Source: Omphiscola glabra
Lineage: Eukaryota > Mollusca > Gastropoda > Lymnaeidae
Length of the DNA: 64,000 nt
Reading direction: 5' to 3'
NCBI GenBank assembly: GCA_964017045.1
Contig: OZ024809.1
Span: forward strand, 4,673,012-4,737,011
Positions 45,216 to 57,118 of the stretch are shown here, piece after piece. The stretch's first letter is position 1; every line of letters begins with the position of its first letter. The notes beneath the pieces were generated by a model. It was given only the letters and a program-made list of their open reading frames with translations, made no database searches and was not told the DNA's origin. The translations under genes and the position numbers were made by a program.

Positions 45216-46423
45216 CGAAAGTCTTACAAAAGTTATTATATATAAGCTTACCAGATTTTCTCGATGCCAATTACGGGCATAAAAACCGGAAACATACCGG
45301 CCGAGTTGAATTGTTGTTCTTGACTTTTTTTGGACACACCCCCACCTCCAAACTCTTAGGTAAAAGAAGCTTTTTGCCCTCACCCCCATAAAAACAACAA
45401 TGAAATCAAATAATTTAATAGATTATTGTTACTTCACTGAAAAAAATGTATAACGTGTTTATACTGCCGACAGTTTGGCCAGCCCGGTGGTCCCCATAAT
45501 ATGCGTCACTCTGGATGCCATGTTGCCCGCTTGCGGAGCCATGAGAATTGGGCAAAGCGGTCAGTCACAGCAGGTGCCAAAATTTTCGTTAGATAGGATC
45601 TTAATAGTGAATTAAAATATCAAATGCCATATACTTCAGAATGATGAGGAAATGTGGGGGGGGGGGGGGAGTTGCGTACCGGATGCACTTTTTCTACATA
45701 TTAAGTGACACCATTTTCCGTCTTCGCCCCCAGATGCAGCATTTCCTCTGTAGCGAACTAACAACAGTAAAAACAGAATACAAAATAGCACTTAACTGAA
45801 AAGTAGTATCCGTGAGGGCGGCAAAAGAATGATGAAAATCTAAATTTGGCATGAGCGCCGGGAATCAAACATCATAGGAACCACTGAATAGCACAATGAA
45901 GATACCGTGGACGATATATTACTGTAATGCTGCTACTACTGGCTACTACTGAAGCCATATCTAGCTAATTTTTTAAAGAAATGGCAACATTAGATCGATA
46001 ATTCGTACACAACATTGCGTGATATTTCTACAGCATTGGAGATATAAATATGCCATTTTAGGACTGTCAGATGGAACCAAAATTATTCACTGCGCTGGCC
46101 TTTACGGAGAAATAAGATAAGACAAATGGAAATAAGACAAGCAAGTCGTCGCTGTCAAAAGTGCGGACAAGCCGGACAACGAGAGGAAAGTACCGTCAAA
46201 TAAAGACGCAAAAATTAGTACGGACACAAAGTTCGAAAATACAAATTGTTCGTACTAAATACTGTCTTCTTGTAACCCTATTATATATGTATTTTTATTG
46301 GTGACAAATTTATTATTTTTTTTGGTGCTATAGCAGTGTTTTTTTTATTTTTTACATGACGCTTAATTTCAATGTTAATTAAAATGCTGTAGAAGTAGTT
46401 TATTTTGAATGCAATGCCAGGAA
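45216..46423. other. intergenic sequence with a 14-G run
   Basis: No gene was recognised. A run of 14 G lies at 45656-45669. Confidence 0.45.
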
Positions 46424-46443
46424 ACTCCGGGTATATTAGCTAG
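46424..46443 (+). mobile_element. possible Helitron 3' terminus of another family
   Basis: actccgggtatattagctag followed by T, preceded by gcaatgccagg, resembles the CCGGGTA...CTAG-T ends of the other Helitrons but lacks their hairpin. The matching 5' end was not found. Confidence 0.3.
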
Positions 46444-46731
46444 TGATTAATGTAAATCTTTAAATTTTTGGTATTTGCAAGTAGCAAACATCAGCTATTG
46501 ATTTTCTCAAAATCTTCGTCAGCAATGAGATTAGCAAACAAGAATGTTGAACTTTAAATTATTGGCTTCTCGAGGAACGTAATCTGCTAACAGCTGTCAC
46601 CATATTTGAGATCACATCTATACGGGAATCAATCGGATAATGTTATTTAGCCTAAGTTGTGAGTCAGACTTGTTTGTTAGGAGACAGCTGCTGTTTGTTT
46701 TTCTACCGAATCTGAACGCATGTTTAAAAAA

Positions 46732-48455
46732 TCAATGTATATATATAAAAATGAATGTCTGTATGTATGTATGTCCCGTATGCGGTCCTACATCATTAAT
46801 GCGATTTAATGCGATTGCGATAAAAATATAATGAGTTGTTGTCCACAAGGCCGCGCATTTTTCTGAGTCACTAAAACCCTTTTAAAATATTCCGTTTTGG
46901 GCTGTTGACCTTTAATGTTTTGTTTTTCTTAAATGAACTTTGTAAAAAATAATTTATGTTTGCGCTCCTATACCATTTATCCGAATGGGATAACACTTTG
47001 GTGAGAAGTTGTGCGCATGCACGCAAAGCGTTTTGAATTGTTCCAACCATTTTTAAACATTCCCTTTTTGAGCCACGGGCCCTGCGTTCGTTTTTTTCTA
47101 CATGAGCTATATAAATATAATTACACACCGTATGTGCTCCCATGCCATTCATGCGATTGAGAAACAACTTTGATAAGTTGTTGTGATCATGCCCAAAACG
47201 GTTTCGGAATTATAAAAACCATTAAAAAATATTTCATATTAAGCAAGGCGCCCTAAGTTGGGTTTTTTTTCTTATAAGAGTTATATAAATATTCTTTTAA
47301 ACTGTGCTAATGAATGGGTGGGTAAAATTTTAATAAAATATTAATAGGGACAATAACTTTTGTGTGTGACATAATAAGTAGGTTTCTGAAGTAAGACAAC
47401 CCTTCTACAAAATTCCGTTTGTGGCCGGGGGCCCTAAATTCGTTTTCCTCCTTATATTGGCTATATAAATATAATTTACTTATGCTTTTCTATAGCATTC
47501 ATCTAATTGCGATAAAACTTTGGTGAATTTATATGCGCCCGCCCGGAAAGGTTTCTAAATTAGTTCAACCATTTTATAAGAATCCGTTACGGGACGGCGG
47601 CCCTTACTTCATTGTTTTCTTATATGAGCTATAATAAATATAATTTTAAAAAAAACTCATGCATTGGTGGATGGCATTTTTATCAAATACAAATAGCAAC
47701 ATTTCAATTAGTGTGTGACATAACATGTAGGTTTCTGAATTAGCATAACAATTTTCCAATATTCCGTTGTGGGCCGCAGAGCTATAAATTATAATTTTAA
47801 GCAGAGCTTTCGCATGGTTGGATTTAATTTAATCAAATAAAAACAGCGACATTTCAGTTTATGTCTGACATAATTTAGTAGATTTCTGAATTTGTACAAC
47901 CTTTATGCAATATTCCATTTGGGATCGGGCCTCAAACTCTATTTTTTCTTACATAAGCTTTTTAAATATATTTTCCGTATTTGTTCCCATTCCATTCATC
48001 TGATCGCGATAAAACTTTGTGTGCACGCCCGCACAGGTTTCTGAATTCCAATTTGGGCCGGAGCCCCTAAATTCGTTTATTTCTTTATATGAGCTGTGTA
48101 AATAAATTTCAAACAGAGCTATTGCACGTTTGTAACATAATAAGTAAGTTTCTAAATTTGTACAACAATTTTAAAAAATTCAGTTTGGGGCTATATATAT
48201 ATAATTTTAAACATAGCTATTGCATGGGTGGATCAATCGCTACAAGTGTGTGGACTAAATTTTGAAATATTTATGCTTCTCACATGGACAGCTGTGTGTG
48301 GCCTGCTTACGCTTCGAAAAACCTTCTAATTTATTTGTGTACGCACCAGACGAAAAGAAAATATTTTCTACTTAAAAATTACTTTAAAAACGTAATTAGA
48401 ACACAAACAATTTTTTCTTTGAGTGGCATTACAACGCATGCTGGGTTCTCGCTAG
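46732..48455 (+). mobile_element. Helitron 4, non-autonomous
   Basis: The plus strand begins near atcaatgtatatatataaaa followed by atgaatgtctgtatgtatg, like the 5' end of Helitron 1, and ends TTCTCGCTAG at 48455 followed by T. A slightly altered hairpin region (gtggcattacaacgcatgc) precedes the end. It contains about ten ~170 bp units (near 46790, 46975, 47140, 47310, 47490, 47660, 47820, 47985, 48110 and 48220). A decayed helicase tail lies at 48260-48400. Exact start is uncertain by a few bases. No intact code remains. Confidence 0.8.
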
Positions 48456-48825
48456 TAATATAAATACAAACATAAATAAATTTTAATTTGTGCTCATCTT
48501 TTTTAATGACACAAAATATGATAAAAATCATTTTATTACATCTTTAGCTCATTAATCAACAAGTTAAAAGTTTTACACTTAAATTTTATATTGCAGAATC
48601 AATTAAAAGTTTGTTTTAAAAAATCACATGTTTGTGTAAGTATAAATATGACTATTGTCAGAATAGCTGACAATTGTAACATAATTTCTAGCTGCTATCA
48701 TCTTCCCAAGGAGTAGCCAGGTGTTGGTCTATCGTAACAATTGGCATATTAGCTGATTTATCATTTTCATTTTGCGTAACTGATATACCAAACATTTTAA
48801 AACAAAGCAAGTGTCTATCAGGCAT
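48456..48825. other. intergenic sequence without recognised gene
   Basis: AT-rich, no recognised feature. Confidence 0.45.
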
Positions 48826-49310
48826 GCATGCTTAGTACGCTCCTATATGGCAGTGAAGTGTGGACCACATATACCAGTCTCGAGCGGAAACTCAACAGCT
48901 TCCATCAAAGATGTCTGCGTTGCATTCTACGCATCCGATGGCAGGACAAGGTGACTAACACAGAGGTCTTGGAACGTTCCAAAATGTGTAGCATATTCTC
49001 CACTCTTAGCAAGAAGCGCCTTCGCTGGTTAGGCCATGTAAGGAGAATGGAGGAAGACCGTATTCCAAAGATGCTATTGTATGGAGAGTTGGCAGAAGGG
49101 ACAAGTCTTATTGGACGGCCTCGCCTGAGATATATGGACGTTTGCAAAAAGGGCATGAAGGAAGCGAACATGGAAGTCAACAAATGGGAGATCATTGCCG
49201 AACAACGTTCCAGCTGGCGAACGGCAGTGTACGAAGGAGTGAAAAGGGCAGAAGATGTACGGAACGAAGCACTTGCAAGAAAAAAAAACGGCACGGAAGG
49301 CCAAAATTAA
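48826..49310 (+). pseudogene. LINE C-terminal fragment (different family from 42194)
   Basis: An open frame of about 160 codons from 48828 reads TLLYGSEVWTTYTSLERKLN, RCLRCILRIRWQDKVTN, RLRWLGHVRRMEEDRIPK and GRPRLRYMDVCKKGMKEAN. These are the hallmarks of the region after the reverse transcriptase in many invertebrate LINEs. It lacks the polymerase itself, so it is a 5'-truncated copy. The frame is intact, which may suggest a recent insertion. Nothing indicates a cellular gene. Sequence to about 49450 is probably the 3' UTR, ending in a (cata)n run. No clear target duplication was seen. Confidence 0.7.
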
Positions 49311-50929
49311 CCAGGAATCATCTTTCTCCTGCGTGAAATGCAGACGAGATTGTCATTCCAGGATTGGCCTAGTGAGCCACTCGTCGAGGTGTAGGTCTAC
49401 AATATAGCTACTACATCGTGTCATGAAGACAGAAGGATGCCATACATACATACCAAACAAATCAACACCATCCTCATCTAACTATTCAGCACTTAAAATA
49501 CAAACATTGTCAGTGTGAACAATAATTGCCATAAGCTCTCTGTGTCTCCTTGCAGTTTCTTGCATTAGTCGAATCTTTTTTTGTTGAGGAGACAGTAGTA
49601 ATTTCTTATGCATTGTCGGTGCTGTTGAACATTCTATTTCAACATGACTTGTGATGCAAAATAGATGTTCAATATTTTGCAAATCCGTTCAAGCAGCGAT
49701 GTTATTAATGTTACTCACTTTAATCTCTCCTTATTCTCAAAATATCTTATTCCTACTCTATCAATTTGATTTATCTTGGCTGCACATGCCACTGAAATCT
49801 TGCCCTTGTTCCATACCTGCAAAATGATCGCAAACATCCCGCCCTCATCATTTGCGACACACTTTTGATTTCTCTGGCACTAAGAAAGTGTGCTAACATT
49901 CTGACAAGCCATCAGCAGTCCACAGACGGACACACAATAAATCAATCTTATATTGTTAAAAGCTTAATTTTTTAAAAATTATTTACACTAATTAAATTGG
50001 TTAAAATAATGTAATAAAGAGTCAATTTTGAAGATTACAATTTTTAAAGAGAAAACATGATTGTTGACGTCAACTAATATACCCCCCATCCCCTTGTCAA
50101 CAATCGTCAAACATTTTCAAATCCTTCTCCCCTTATTTTGATGACATAATTAATGGACGACACAATATTTAAATTCCATTTGGCTTATCTTATATTCATG
50201 AATAACATATATAGACCCATATACCATACGTCTAACAAGTCAACATTTAGTCCACCTTTCTTTCTTGAGTTATTTTATCGCACTGTTTGAGTCACATAAA
50301 TTTACTCTGAATTAGCTTTATGTGCAACTTTAAATATATAGTTTTCTCAAACAAAAATATTATCTTTTTCATTTTCTGTGGGGAAAAACAATAATTATCT
50401 CGAATTTTCGTATAGAGCTAAGTAAAGAATTAGGGTTCAAATTGTATATTTATTAATTCTCACCATCAAACACTCATGGGCGGACAGAAATTGACTTTAT
50501 ATTGTAAATCGTTATGAGTTTTGGGATATGTGAAATATTTTTATTCAGAGACATGGCGTGACTATTGGAGGCCCTCCATTGCTTTATAAGTTTATAGTTC
50601 TCATTTCTTTCTCTTATCACAACTTATGACCCTTTAATAATATGAGACAACTACACAATCAGACGTTGCTCCATATGTATGGATTGAAGAGCTAAGCTAA
50701 CAATTCAAGTCTTATGATTTTTCCAAAAAAGTTAAAACATATCGGGAATTTCCAGGTGAAATTTCATTTTTCACCCCAGAACACAGTTGTAATTGTTGCA
50801 TACGGGTAAGCTTTTGTTTATCTTGTCATATGTCACAAAATTACTAAACAAAGTAATTGTCATGACACTTTTTTCTGTGTTTTACATTATGACTTTGATG
50901 ATATGTCACTTTTTCAACGGATGATAAAA
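49311..50929. other. intergenic sequence without recognised gene
   Basis: After the LINE 3' UTR the sequence is AT-rich. A minus-strand frame at 49482-49682 (containing RLMQETARRHRELMAII) could not be assigned. Confidence 0.45.
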
Positions 50930-51530
50930 TGTGCATTGTTAAACTATGGCATATTAAACTGTGTCATATTCAACAGTGTATGTTTGAACTGTCATGTTAA
51001 ACTCTGGCATGTTTAAAGTGTCATGTTAAATTGTGGCATGTGAAAATGTGTCATGTGAAAATGTGTCATGTTAAACTGTATCACCTTAAACTGTGTCATG
51101 TCTAAAGTGTCAGGTTAAACAGTGGCGTTTTAAAGTGTGTCCCCTTATATTGTGTCATGTTAAATTGTGTAAATTTGAACAGTGTCATGTTAGACTGTGT
51201 AAGGTTAAACTTTAAAGGTTTTTACTGTGTCATTCTTTAACTGTATCGTGTTAGACTGTGTCATGTTAGAGTGTTAGTTTTGAGCTGTGCCATGTTAAAC
51301 TGTGACATTTTAAACTATATCGATTTCAAATGTGGCGTGTTAAATTATGTCATGTTGAAATCTGTCATGTTTCAGTGTGTCGTGTTGAACAGTCTCCTGT
51401 TAAACTGTGTCATATTTTACTCTGTTGTGTTAAACCTTGTCATGTTAAACCGTGTCATGTCAAACAGTGTCATGTAAAACTGTGTCATGTTGAACCGAAT
51501 CGTGTTTTACTGTGTTGTGTTAACTTGTTT
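50930..51530. repeat. 15 bp minisatellite (tgtgtcatgttaaac)
   Basis: About 40 degenerate tandem copies of a 15 bp unit. Since 15 is divisible by three, it supports long stop-free frames that are not genes. Confidence 0.9.
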
Positions 51531-51654
51531 ATGACCCATTTAATTCAGATCCAGCATCCAGCTAACTTAAGACGGTCACATTAAGGTTTGTTATTATTAT
51601 TGGTGTATTTAAATAATTTCGTTATCATTGACGATCTAATTGGCTGAAAGCGAA

Positions 51655-51840
51655 ACGAATTCCACAAAAATGGTAACACCAGAAAGACGTCCACAAAATG
51701 GTGACACCAAAATAGCGGCCACAAAAGTGTGCCTCCCAAAATGACTGCCACAAAATGGGGACACTGAAATGAGGGCCAAAAAATGTTGACACCAAAGTAG
51801 CGGCCACAAAATGGTGGCAGCGAAATGACGAATTGACACA
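51655..51840. repeat. 28 bp minisatellite (ccacaaaatggtgacaccaa)
   Basis: Six to seven diverged copies of a 28-29 bp unit. Overlapping open frames on the minus strand come from the repeat. Confidence 0.85.
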
Positions 51841-52131
51841 TATCATTTATAGCTGAAAATACTACCCCCTTGTAATTCCGCTTTGTCATTAATTTCTCTG
51901 AAAATGGTACAAGATAAAACCATGCGGGAGACTTATTGAACTATTTTTAAAGGAAAAACCCGATACGTTATTGTAGATTTTTTAAAAGTAACTTTTCAGT
52001 TTCCATGTGCCTGTCAAGCAATCTAATGTTTTCTCTTTCAGCTTTGAGATGGTTAACACTTAAAATGGTCAGGGGTTTTAATATCAAACATGAATGTGCG
52101 TTTAAAGAATTGCTCATTAAAAACAGCCAGG

Positions 52132-52270
52132 CAGTGGCGTAGGAAAGCAGGCGGAAAGGCAAGGATCCCAGAGCGGCTTTTTAAAATTTTGTTTGCCTTT
52201 CCGAAACGTAGAGTTTTGTCTTGGCAGAGGGATGGGTTAGAATATTGGTCATAATCTAGCTATGCCACTG
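52132..52270. mobile_element. short hAT-like MITE
   Basis: 139 bp with imperfect inverted ends cagtggcgtagg and gctatgccactg, typical of hAT-derived MITEs. No convincing 8 bp target duplication is visible, so the copy is old or mis-bounded. The same end type occurs at 31106. Confidence 0.45.
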
Positions 52271-52953
52271 ATGTTAACATCTAAAATATTTTAGTAAGTT
52301 TTCCTAAATCACCATATGTCAATTATTGATAAGTGAAATGGGAAGAAGAGAATATTTTCTGAAGGATCAGAAACTATATCTATTTGTAAAATACAAAAGA
52401 GAAGAAAAATGTCATTGTCATCAATTGACTTAATCACATTCATAATCAATTGATAAAATATACAAAAAAATAATTAAAAGTGGCGAAATTGATATGCTAA
52501 AAAATTGATAAACTTAATTTTTGAGAAATCCATATTTTTACAATGTGTAAAGTTTTGTTAATAGTTGTTATCCTATGATTAATGAGACACACGTATGTCG
52601 TTATATGGACATACAATTTTTGTTCCTCATTAATCCAATTAAAACTTTGTTCAACCCTTTAATAATTTGTTATCACTGTTTAATACAGGTTTTCACAAAG
52701 TCTAAATTATTTCAAGTGGAACATTTTTTTAAAAAAGACGTCCATGCAAGTTGTCGCAGTTCCATAAGAAGACGGAGCGCACTGTTTGAGAACCCTTGAA
52801 ACAATAAATAATACATGAATATGATAATTAAAATAAAAATTACTTAAACGTTATCGCACTTTGCTTTCTTCTGTTATATTTTTAATTGAAGACAACTATT
52901 TTCTTCTGCCATCCTCAGATTAAAGTATAAACATAAAGAACATAAACATCAGC
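52271..52953. other. 5' flank of the third BTB gene
   Basis: No gene was recognised. A good splice acceptor (cttctgccatcctcag, ending at 52919) lies 34 bp before the ATG, suggesting a 5' UTR intron whose upstream exon was not located. Confidence 0.45.
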
Positions 52954-54810
52954 ATGTCGACAAAACCGGAAATAGCCTGTGCCATCATTGAAGGTATATC
53001 ATCTGTGAGAGAAGATGAAGAACTCCAGGATTTCGTTGTTGAAGTTGAAGGCAAAGAATTTAAATGTCATCGTCTGATACTCAGTGCGTGTTCTGGATTT
53101 TTCCGTGGTCTTCTCAGGTCTGGGATGAAAGAAACTCAGCAACAAAGAACAAAACTAGAAGGCCTCTCCAAGGAAACATGCACCGCCATTTTAGAAACTC
53201 TCTACACCGGATGTAACAATCTGACACGTGACAACATGTTAAATGTATGGCTTGCTTCTGACCAACTTCAAATAACATTTGTCTTTGACATGTGTGTAGA
53301 TTTCATTACAAATAACATTTCAAAACATACTGTAATTACAGTTTGGGAAGTATCTTCTCAACTACAGCACACAAATATCATAGAGCTTTGTGAAAAGTTT
53401 CTAGTCAACAATACATCTCTGGAAAACTGGGGTGATATATATGAGACAGCTAACAAAATTGGCTCAGATTCGATTTTGTCACATGTTCGAGATTTCATCA
53501 AGAAAAATTATGAACAAATCATCACGTCTGAATCCTTTCTGTGTCTTCGTGAAAAATATTTGCTAGAAATTATAAAAAGTCAAGATCTGGTTGTATCTAC
53601 CGAAGATGTTATCATTGAGTCCATCCAAAATTGGTTTAACAATGAAAGTACAATTATATCTCAGACGATGTTTGAAAATCTGAATGAGAATGTAAGCTGT
53701 GTGTCAGATGAAGATGAACAAGATGTAAAGACAGAAAATAAAATGAAAAACCTAGCAATTAAATTAGAAAATATAAATGAATATCGCATGAAATGTTTTG
53801 AACAATTTCTTTCAGAAACAAGACTTTGCCTTGTTAGTTCTATGACTCTAGAAAAATTATCACATGATACTTTAGTGATGAATCACAAAAGAACCCGAGA
53901 AATGGTCATGGATGCCGCTTTATATAAGTCTATTGGACGTCAGCATGGCCAGAGTATTAAGGCAGCAGTTCATAGAAGCTGTAGTGGCTTAAAGAATGTT
54001 GCAGTCCAAGGTAGAGAAAATGGACGTTTTAATATATTTTCATATCTACCTAAATTTCAATCGTTATTTCTTCCAAATTGTCCGTATCTGGTCAAATGCA
54101 CGTCTGTCAAGTTATTTGCTTACATGACAGACTTTATTGCAGTCGGTGATTTAGCTGAGAGTAGCAGCTTGTGTGTTTTCGTACAAAATGATTGGCGTGA
54201 ACTCATGCAACTACCAAGTCTCGGATGGCTGGGTGTGGCTGTTGAAGAATTTATCTATCTATTTCATTCTTCTAATCAAGAAATTAAAAGATTTGATCCA
54301 AGATTTGGGAATTGTTCACTTGAGAATTTGATTAATTCTCCCTCACAGAATAAAATAGAACACATTTGTTCATTTGATTTATCCATACTTGCATTTTGTT
54401 CAGAGATTATAAATGGGGTAGATGAGACAGTTGTACATTGTCTTGACACCAGGTCGCAAACATGGACAGGCCTTGACAGCATGGAAGGATCAGCCAAAAA
54501 TATGCATAGTTTCAGAAAAGAGAAACAATTATATATTCTTCAAGCTAACGGCAACCTTTGGGAAGTTAACAGAGACGAAACAAATGGCGTACATTTAAAG
54601 TGTGTTGAGGTTCTTTGGCAGGGCACATCCAATTTGTGTGGCATCATCTATATTGACGAGCGTCTTGTTGTTAGTTTAAATAAAGAATATAAGAATGATG
54701 TAGCATCGTCAGCTACTTCAAAACTGTTTGAGGTTACCTCTGTTTCTTGTGTTTGTAACTCTTTGTCTAATTTGCTACCCGCTGTCGTAAAGTCATTAGC
54801 ATTTAATTAA
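52954..54810 (+). CDS. BTB-BACK-propeller (kelch-like) protein, third family member
   Basis: An intact single-exon frame of 618 codons from the ATG at 52954 (MSTKPEIACAIIEG). BTB spans residues ~15-110 (DFVVEVEGKEFKCHRLILSA, then FFRGLLRSGMKE), BACK ~120-220 (STEDVIIESIQNWFNN), with a short acidic linker (DEDEQDVKTENK) and a degenerate kelch-like propeller (HCLDTRSQTWTGLDSMEG; KQLYILQANGNLWEV). The length agrees with the right-arm copy (617). The last ~40 residues (DVASSATSKLFEV onward) differ from the other copies, so the C-terminus has drifted or been replaced. It lies outside the inverted duplication in a separate context, so this is an older duplicate. A Cullin-3 substrate-adaptor role is inferred from domain architecture only. 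Confidence 0.9.
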   Translation: MSTKPEIACAIIEGISSVREDEELQDFVVEVEGKEFKCHRLILSACSGFFRGLLRSGMKETQQQRTKLEGLSKETCTAILETLYTGCNNLTRDNMLNVWLASDQLQITFVFDMCVDFITNNISKHTVITVWEVSSQLQHTNIIELCEKFLVNNTSLENWGDIYETANKIGSDSILSHVRDFIKKNYEQIITSESFLCLREKYLLEIIKSQDLVVSTEDVIIESIQNWFNNESTIISQTMFENLNENVSCVSDEDEQDVKTENKMKNLAIKLENINEYRMKCFEQFLSETRLCLVSSMTLEKLSHDTLVMNHKRTREMVMDAALYKSIGRQHGQSIKAAVHRSCSGLKNVAVQGRENGRFNIFSYLPKFQSLFLPNCPYLVKCTSVKLFAYMTDFIAVGDLAESSSLCVFVQNDWRELMQLPSLGWLGVAVEEFIYLFHSSNQEIKRFDPRFGNCSLENLINSPSQNKIEHICSFDLSILAFCSEIINGVDETVVHCLDTRSQTWTGLDSMEGSAKNMHSFRKEKQLYILQANGNLWEVNRDETNGVHLKCVEVLWQGTSNLCGIIYIDERLVVSLNKEYKNDVASSATSKLFEVTSVSCVCNSLSNLLPAVVKSLAFN

Positions 54811-55746
54811 TATATTGCTCTGAAATATGGTAAAAAAAATATTTCTCAACTGATATATTTTTTAACCAGAAAATAATATAAAAATGTGTGTTATGTAATT
54901 TAAACACAGGTGATCACTATAGAAAAGAAATCAAAACCGTCAATCCGATAAATTTATTAACTTGCTCTGAGCATATTCCTAACTTGTCTAACTACTCCAT
55001 TCCCGTATCCTTTCTCACTGTCTTTCTCTTTGTCACTTTTATTATCTATTACCTCCCGCTTCATCAATCACTTTCTTGTTATCTATATGTTTCGCTGTCT
55101 GCCACCCAGTTAGTCTAACCACTTTCCTTAACATCCAATATTTCCTAACCTCTCAGCCCCTCCCACCACATTGCTCTCTCAAAGATTGTTACCTGTCTAT
55201 TGTAAGTATGAGACAATTATTTTTCCCCAAATGGACTATTAAGTGGGTTTTTTATTATTTGTTTAACGAGGTTATAATAAAATCATGATTTGATAGTTAA
55301 TTGTTTTATGAATGTATTTGACATATGTTTATGATATGTTACAAAAACAATTCTACGTATCACGTTTTATAAATGAAAGCTATGTTAGTATATAGACCGA
55401 ACGAATCAGTGAGTGAGAAGGAAAGAAAAAATATTCATTCTTTATTACATACCTTAGTTTCAGTCATGACTTTGTAGGCACGTTCAAGTTAAGTTATGCA
55501 TACATTTTTGATTTTGCGTATTTTATGAAAATGGTTTTATCATTTTTGAGCTTTTTAAAAAAAAAAAAAAACATATCCGATATTTTTATTTTAACACATG
55601 TCTGTTTTAATTAAATCTATTTTTAGCATTTAGTTGTAAATGATTTATAATGTTTTTTAATGGCATATTCATTTTAAATCTGCATTTAAGAAAAAAAATA
55701 TTTAAAAATACACATCGTCTATCAATTTTAATTTAAAGTCACAAGA
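54811..55746. other. 3' flank of the third BTB gene, no further gene seen
   Basis: AT-rich sequence. Likely contains the 3' UTR, but no single polyadenylation signal stands out. Frames at 54888-55288 show no recognisable domain. Confidence 0.45.
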
Positions 55747-56247
55747 ATGAAAGCAAGAAAAACGATAATTAAAAACAGATCAATGTTATATATATTGAAT
55801 GAATTTTTAAAGCTTAAAAGAAATTATCGCAATAGACACCATAATTTATGTGGCCATAAACACAGGAATACAAGAACATTAAAAAAAATACAAGACATAT
55901 CAGTCTTACTCTGTTCTGCAAAACTCTATATGATTAAGGTTAAGAGAACATATCCTAAAAGAGCAATAAATCGATGGAGTTGGTCTCACATTGAACTCAA
56001 TTCTTGAACGGGAACTGCCGATGCTGCACAGTCACATCGGTCATTTGGCGTTCCTTTTGATTTACCAGCGAGTTGGAGAAAGCGGGATGTTTTCAAAAGA
56101 TGGAATACTTGGCCAAAAGACGATCGGCAAAAATTAAAACATGTAGTTTCCTTAGAGAAAATCTTAGCAAGATTACAAAGATCTTTTGATGCAACATTCT
56201 CTGCAACCTCCACAGAAACATATACAGGCTCACCACCCATGCTTTAG
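55747..56247 (+). pseudogene. unassigned coding-like block with one internal TGA
   Basis: One plus-strand frame runs from the ATG at 55747 to TAG at 56245-56247, 167 codons, broken only by TGA at 56005-56007. The first part is basic (KARKTIIKNRS..LKLKRNYRNRHHNL). After the stop it reads RSFGVPFDLPASWRKRDVFK, RWNTWPKDDRQKLKHVV and SLEKILARLQRSFDATFS, which has protein-like composition. I do not recognise the family. It could be a recently dead gene, an exon of a larger gene or transposon code. The block after the stop looks more coding-like than the block before it. Confidence 0.35.
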
Positions 56248-57016
56248 CTCAACTTAGTGTCAGGTTTATCATTGTTGGGTAACAAAAAAGTAATAGCTTG
56301 AACAAGAAATGTATAAATCACATTCTAATGTAAGCATTCTTTTTTGTTTATCATAGTGTGAATTTTCACAGTTCCTAAAGTAAATTTAATTATAATATGG
56401 TTTGTATGTATATTTCAAAATCCTTATTTTAAATATAACTCTTAAAATTATATTTGTCAACGCCATTCTAGATATTTATGTGTGCAAATCTCATTGTCAA
56501 CATTTATACTATCGCATGTATATTTGTTGATTAACTATACTACTAACATCAATTTTGTCGACTTCATATTTTCTATCGAACCCAAAATCTTCATTTGCGT
56601 TTATCTATTTTGGACATTCATATTTATGACATAATTCGTTACGTATTGTTTGTTAATATTCGAATTGATAATGTTCGTTAAATTACCTCTAATTATTCAT
56701 ATTGATCAATTAACTTCTAAAATGTTATATTTTTCAATCTCATTCGTAAATTTATAATTTGTTTCCATTGCTCATTTCGTTCATCAACTTAACAAACATA
56801 ATTTTTTGTTTAACATTTCTAACGCAAGATTAGCCTTAAAAATACAAATCATCAAATATATCGAGCATAGCAATATATCATTGATTCCACTAATGTTTTT
56901 TCGGTTAAAGGCAATAGTTATTATATATTAAAAGAATAATATTATTCTATTTAAAACTTTAAAAAGTTACCGCTAGTTATTTTTAATATTTTTTGTCATT
57001 TGTTTTTTTGTGTACA
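56248..57016. other. intergenic sequence without recognised gene
   Basis: AT-rich, nothing recognised. Confidence 0.45.
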
Positions 57017-57118
57017 CATTTTCCCCCAGTGGCATTTTCCCCCAGTGGCATTTTCCCCCAGTGGCATTTTCCCCCAGTGGCATTTTCCCCCAGTTGCATT
57101 TTCCCCCAGTGGCATTTT
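57017..57118. repeat. 16 bp C-rich minisatellite
   Basis: About six to seven copies of tggcattttcccccag, nearly perfect. It lies within a minus-strand frame (57234-56983), which is open only because of the repeat. Confidence 0.95.

Noticed and set aside
48770..49460. ataccaaaca on both sides of the LINE fragment as a target duplication
   Set aside because: The match is only about 9-10 bp in AT-rich sequence and does not sit exactly at the element's apparent ends.
51271..51584. Plus-strand frames rich in C, V and L (VMLNRVMSNSVM type)
   Set aside because: They follow the 15 bp minisatellite period.
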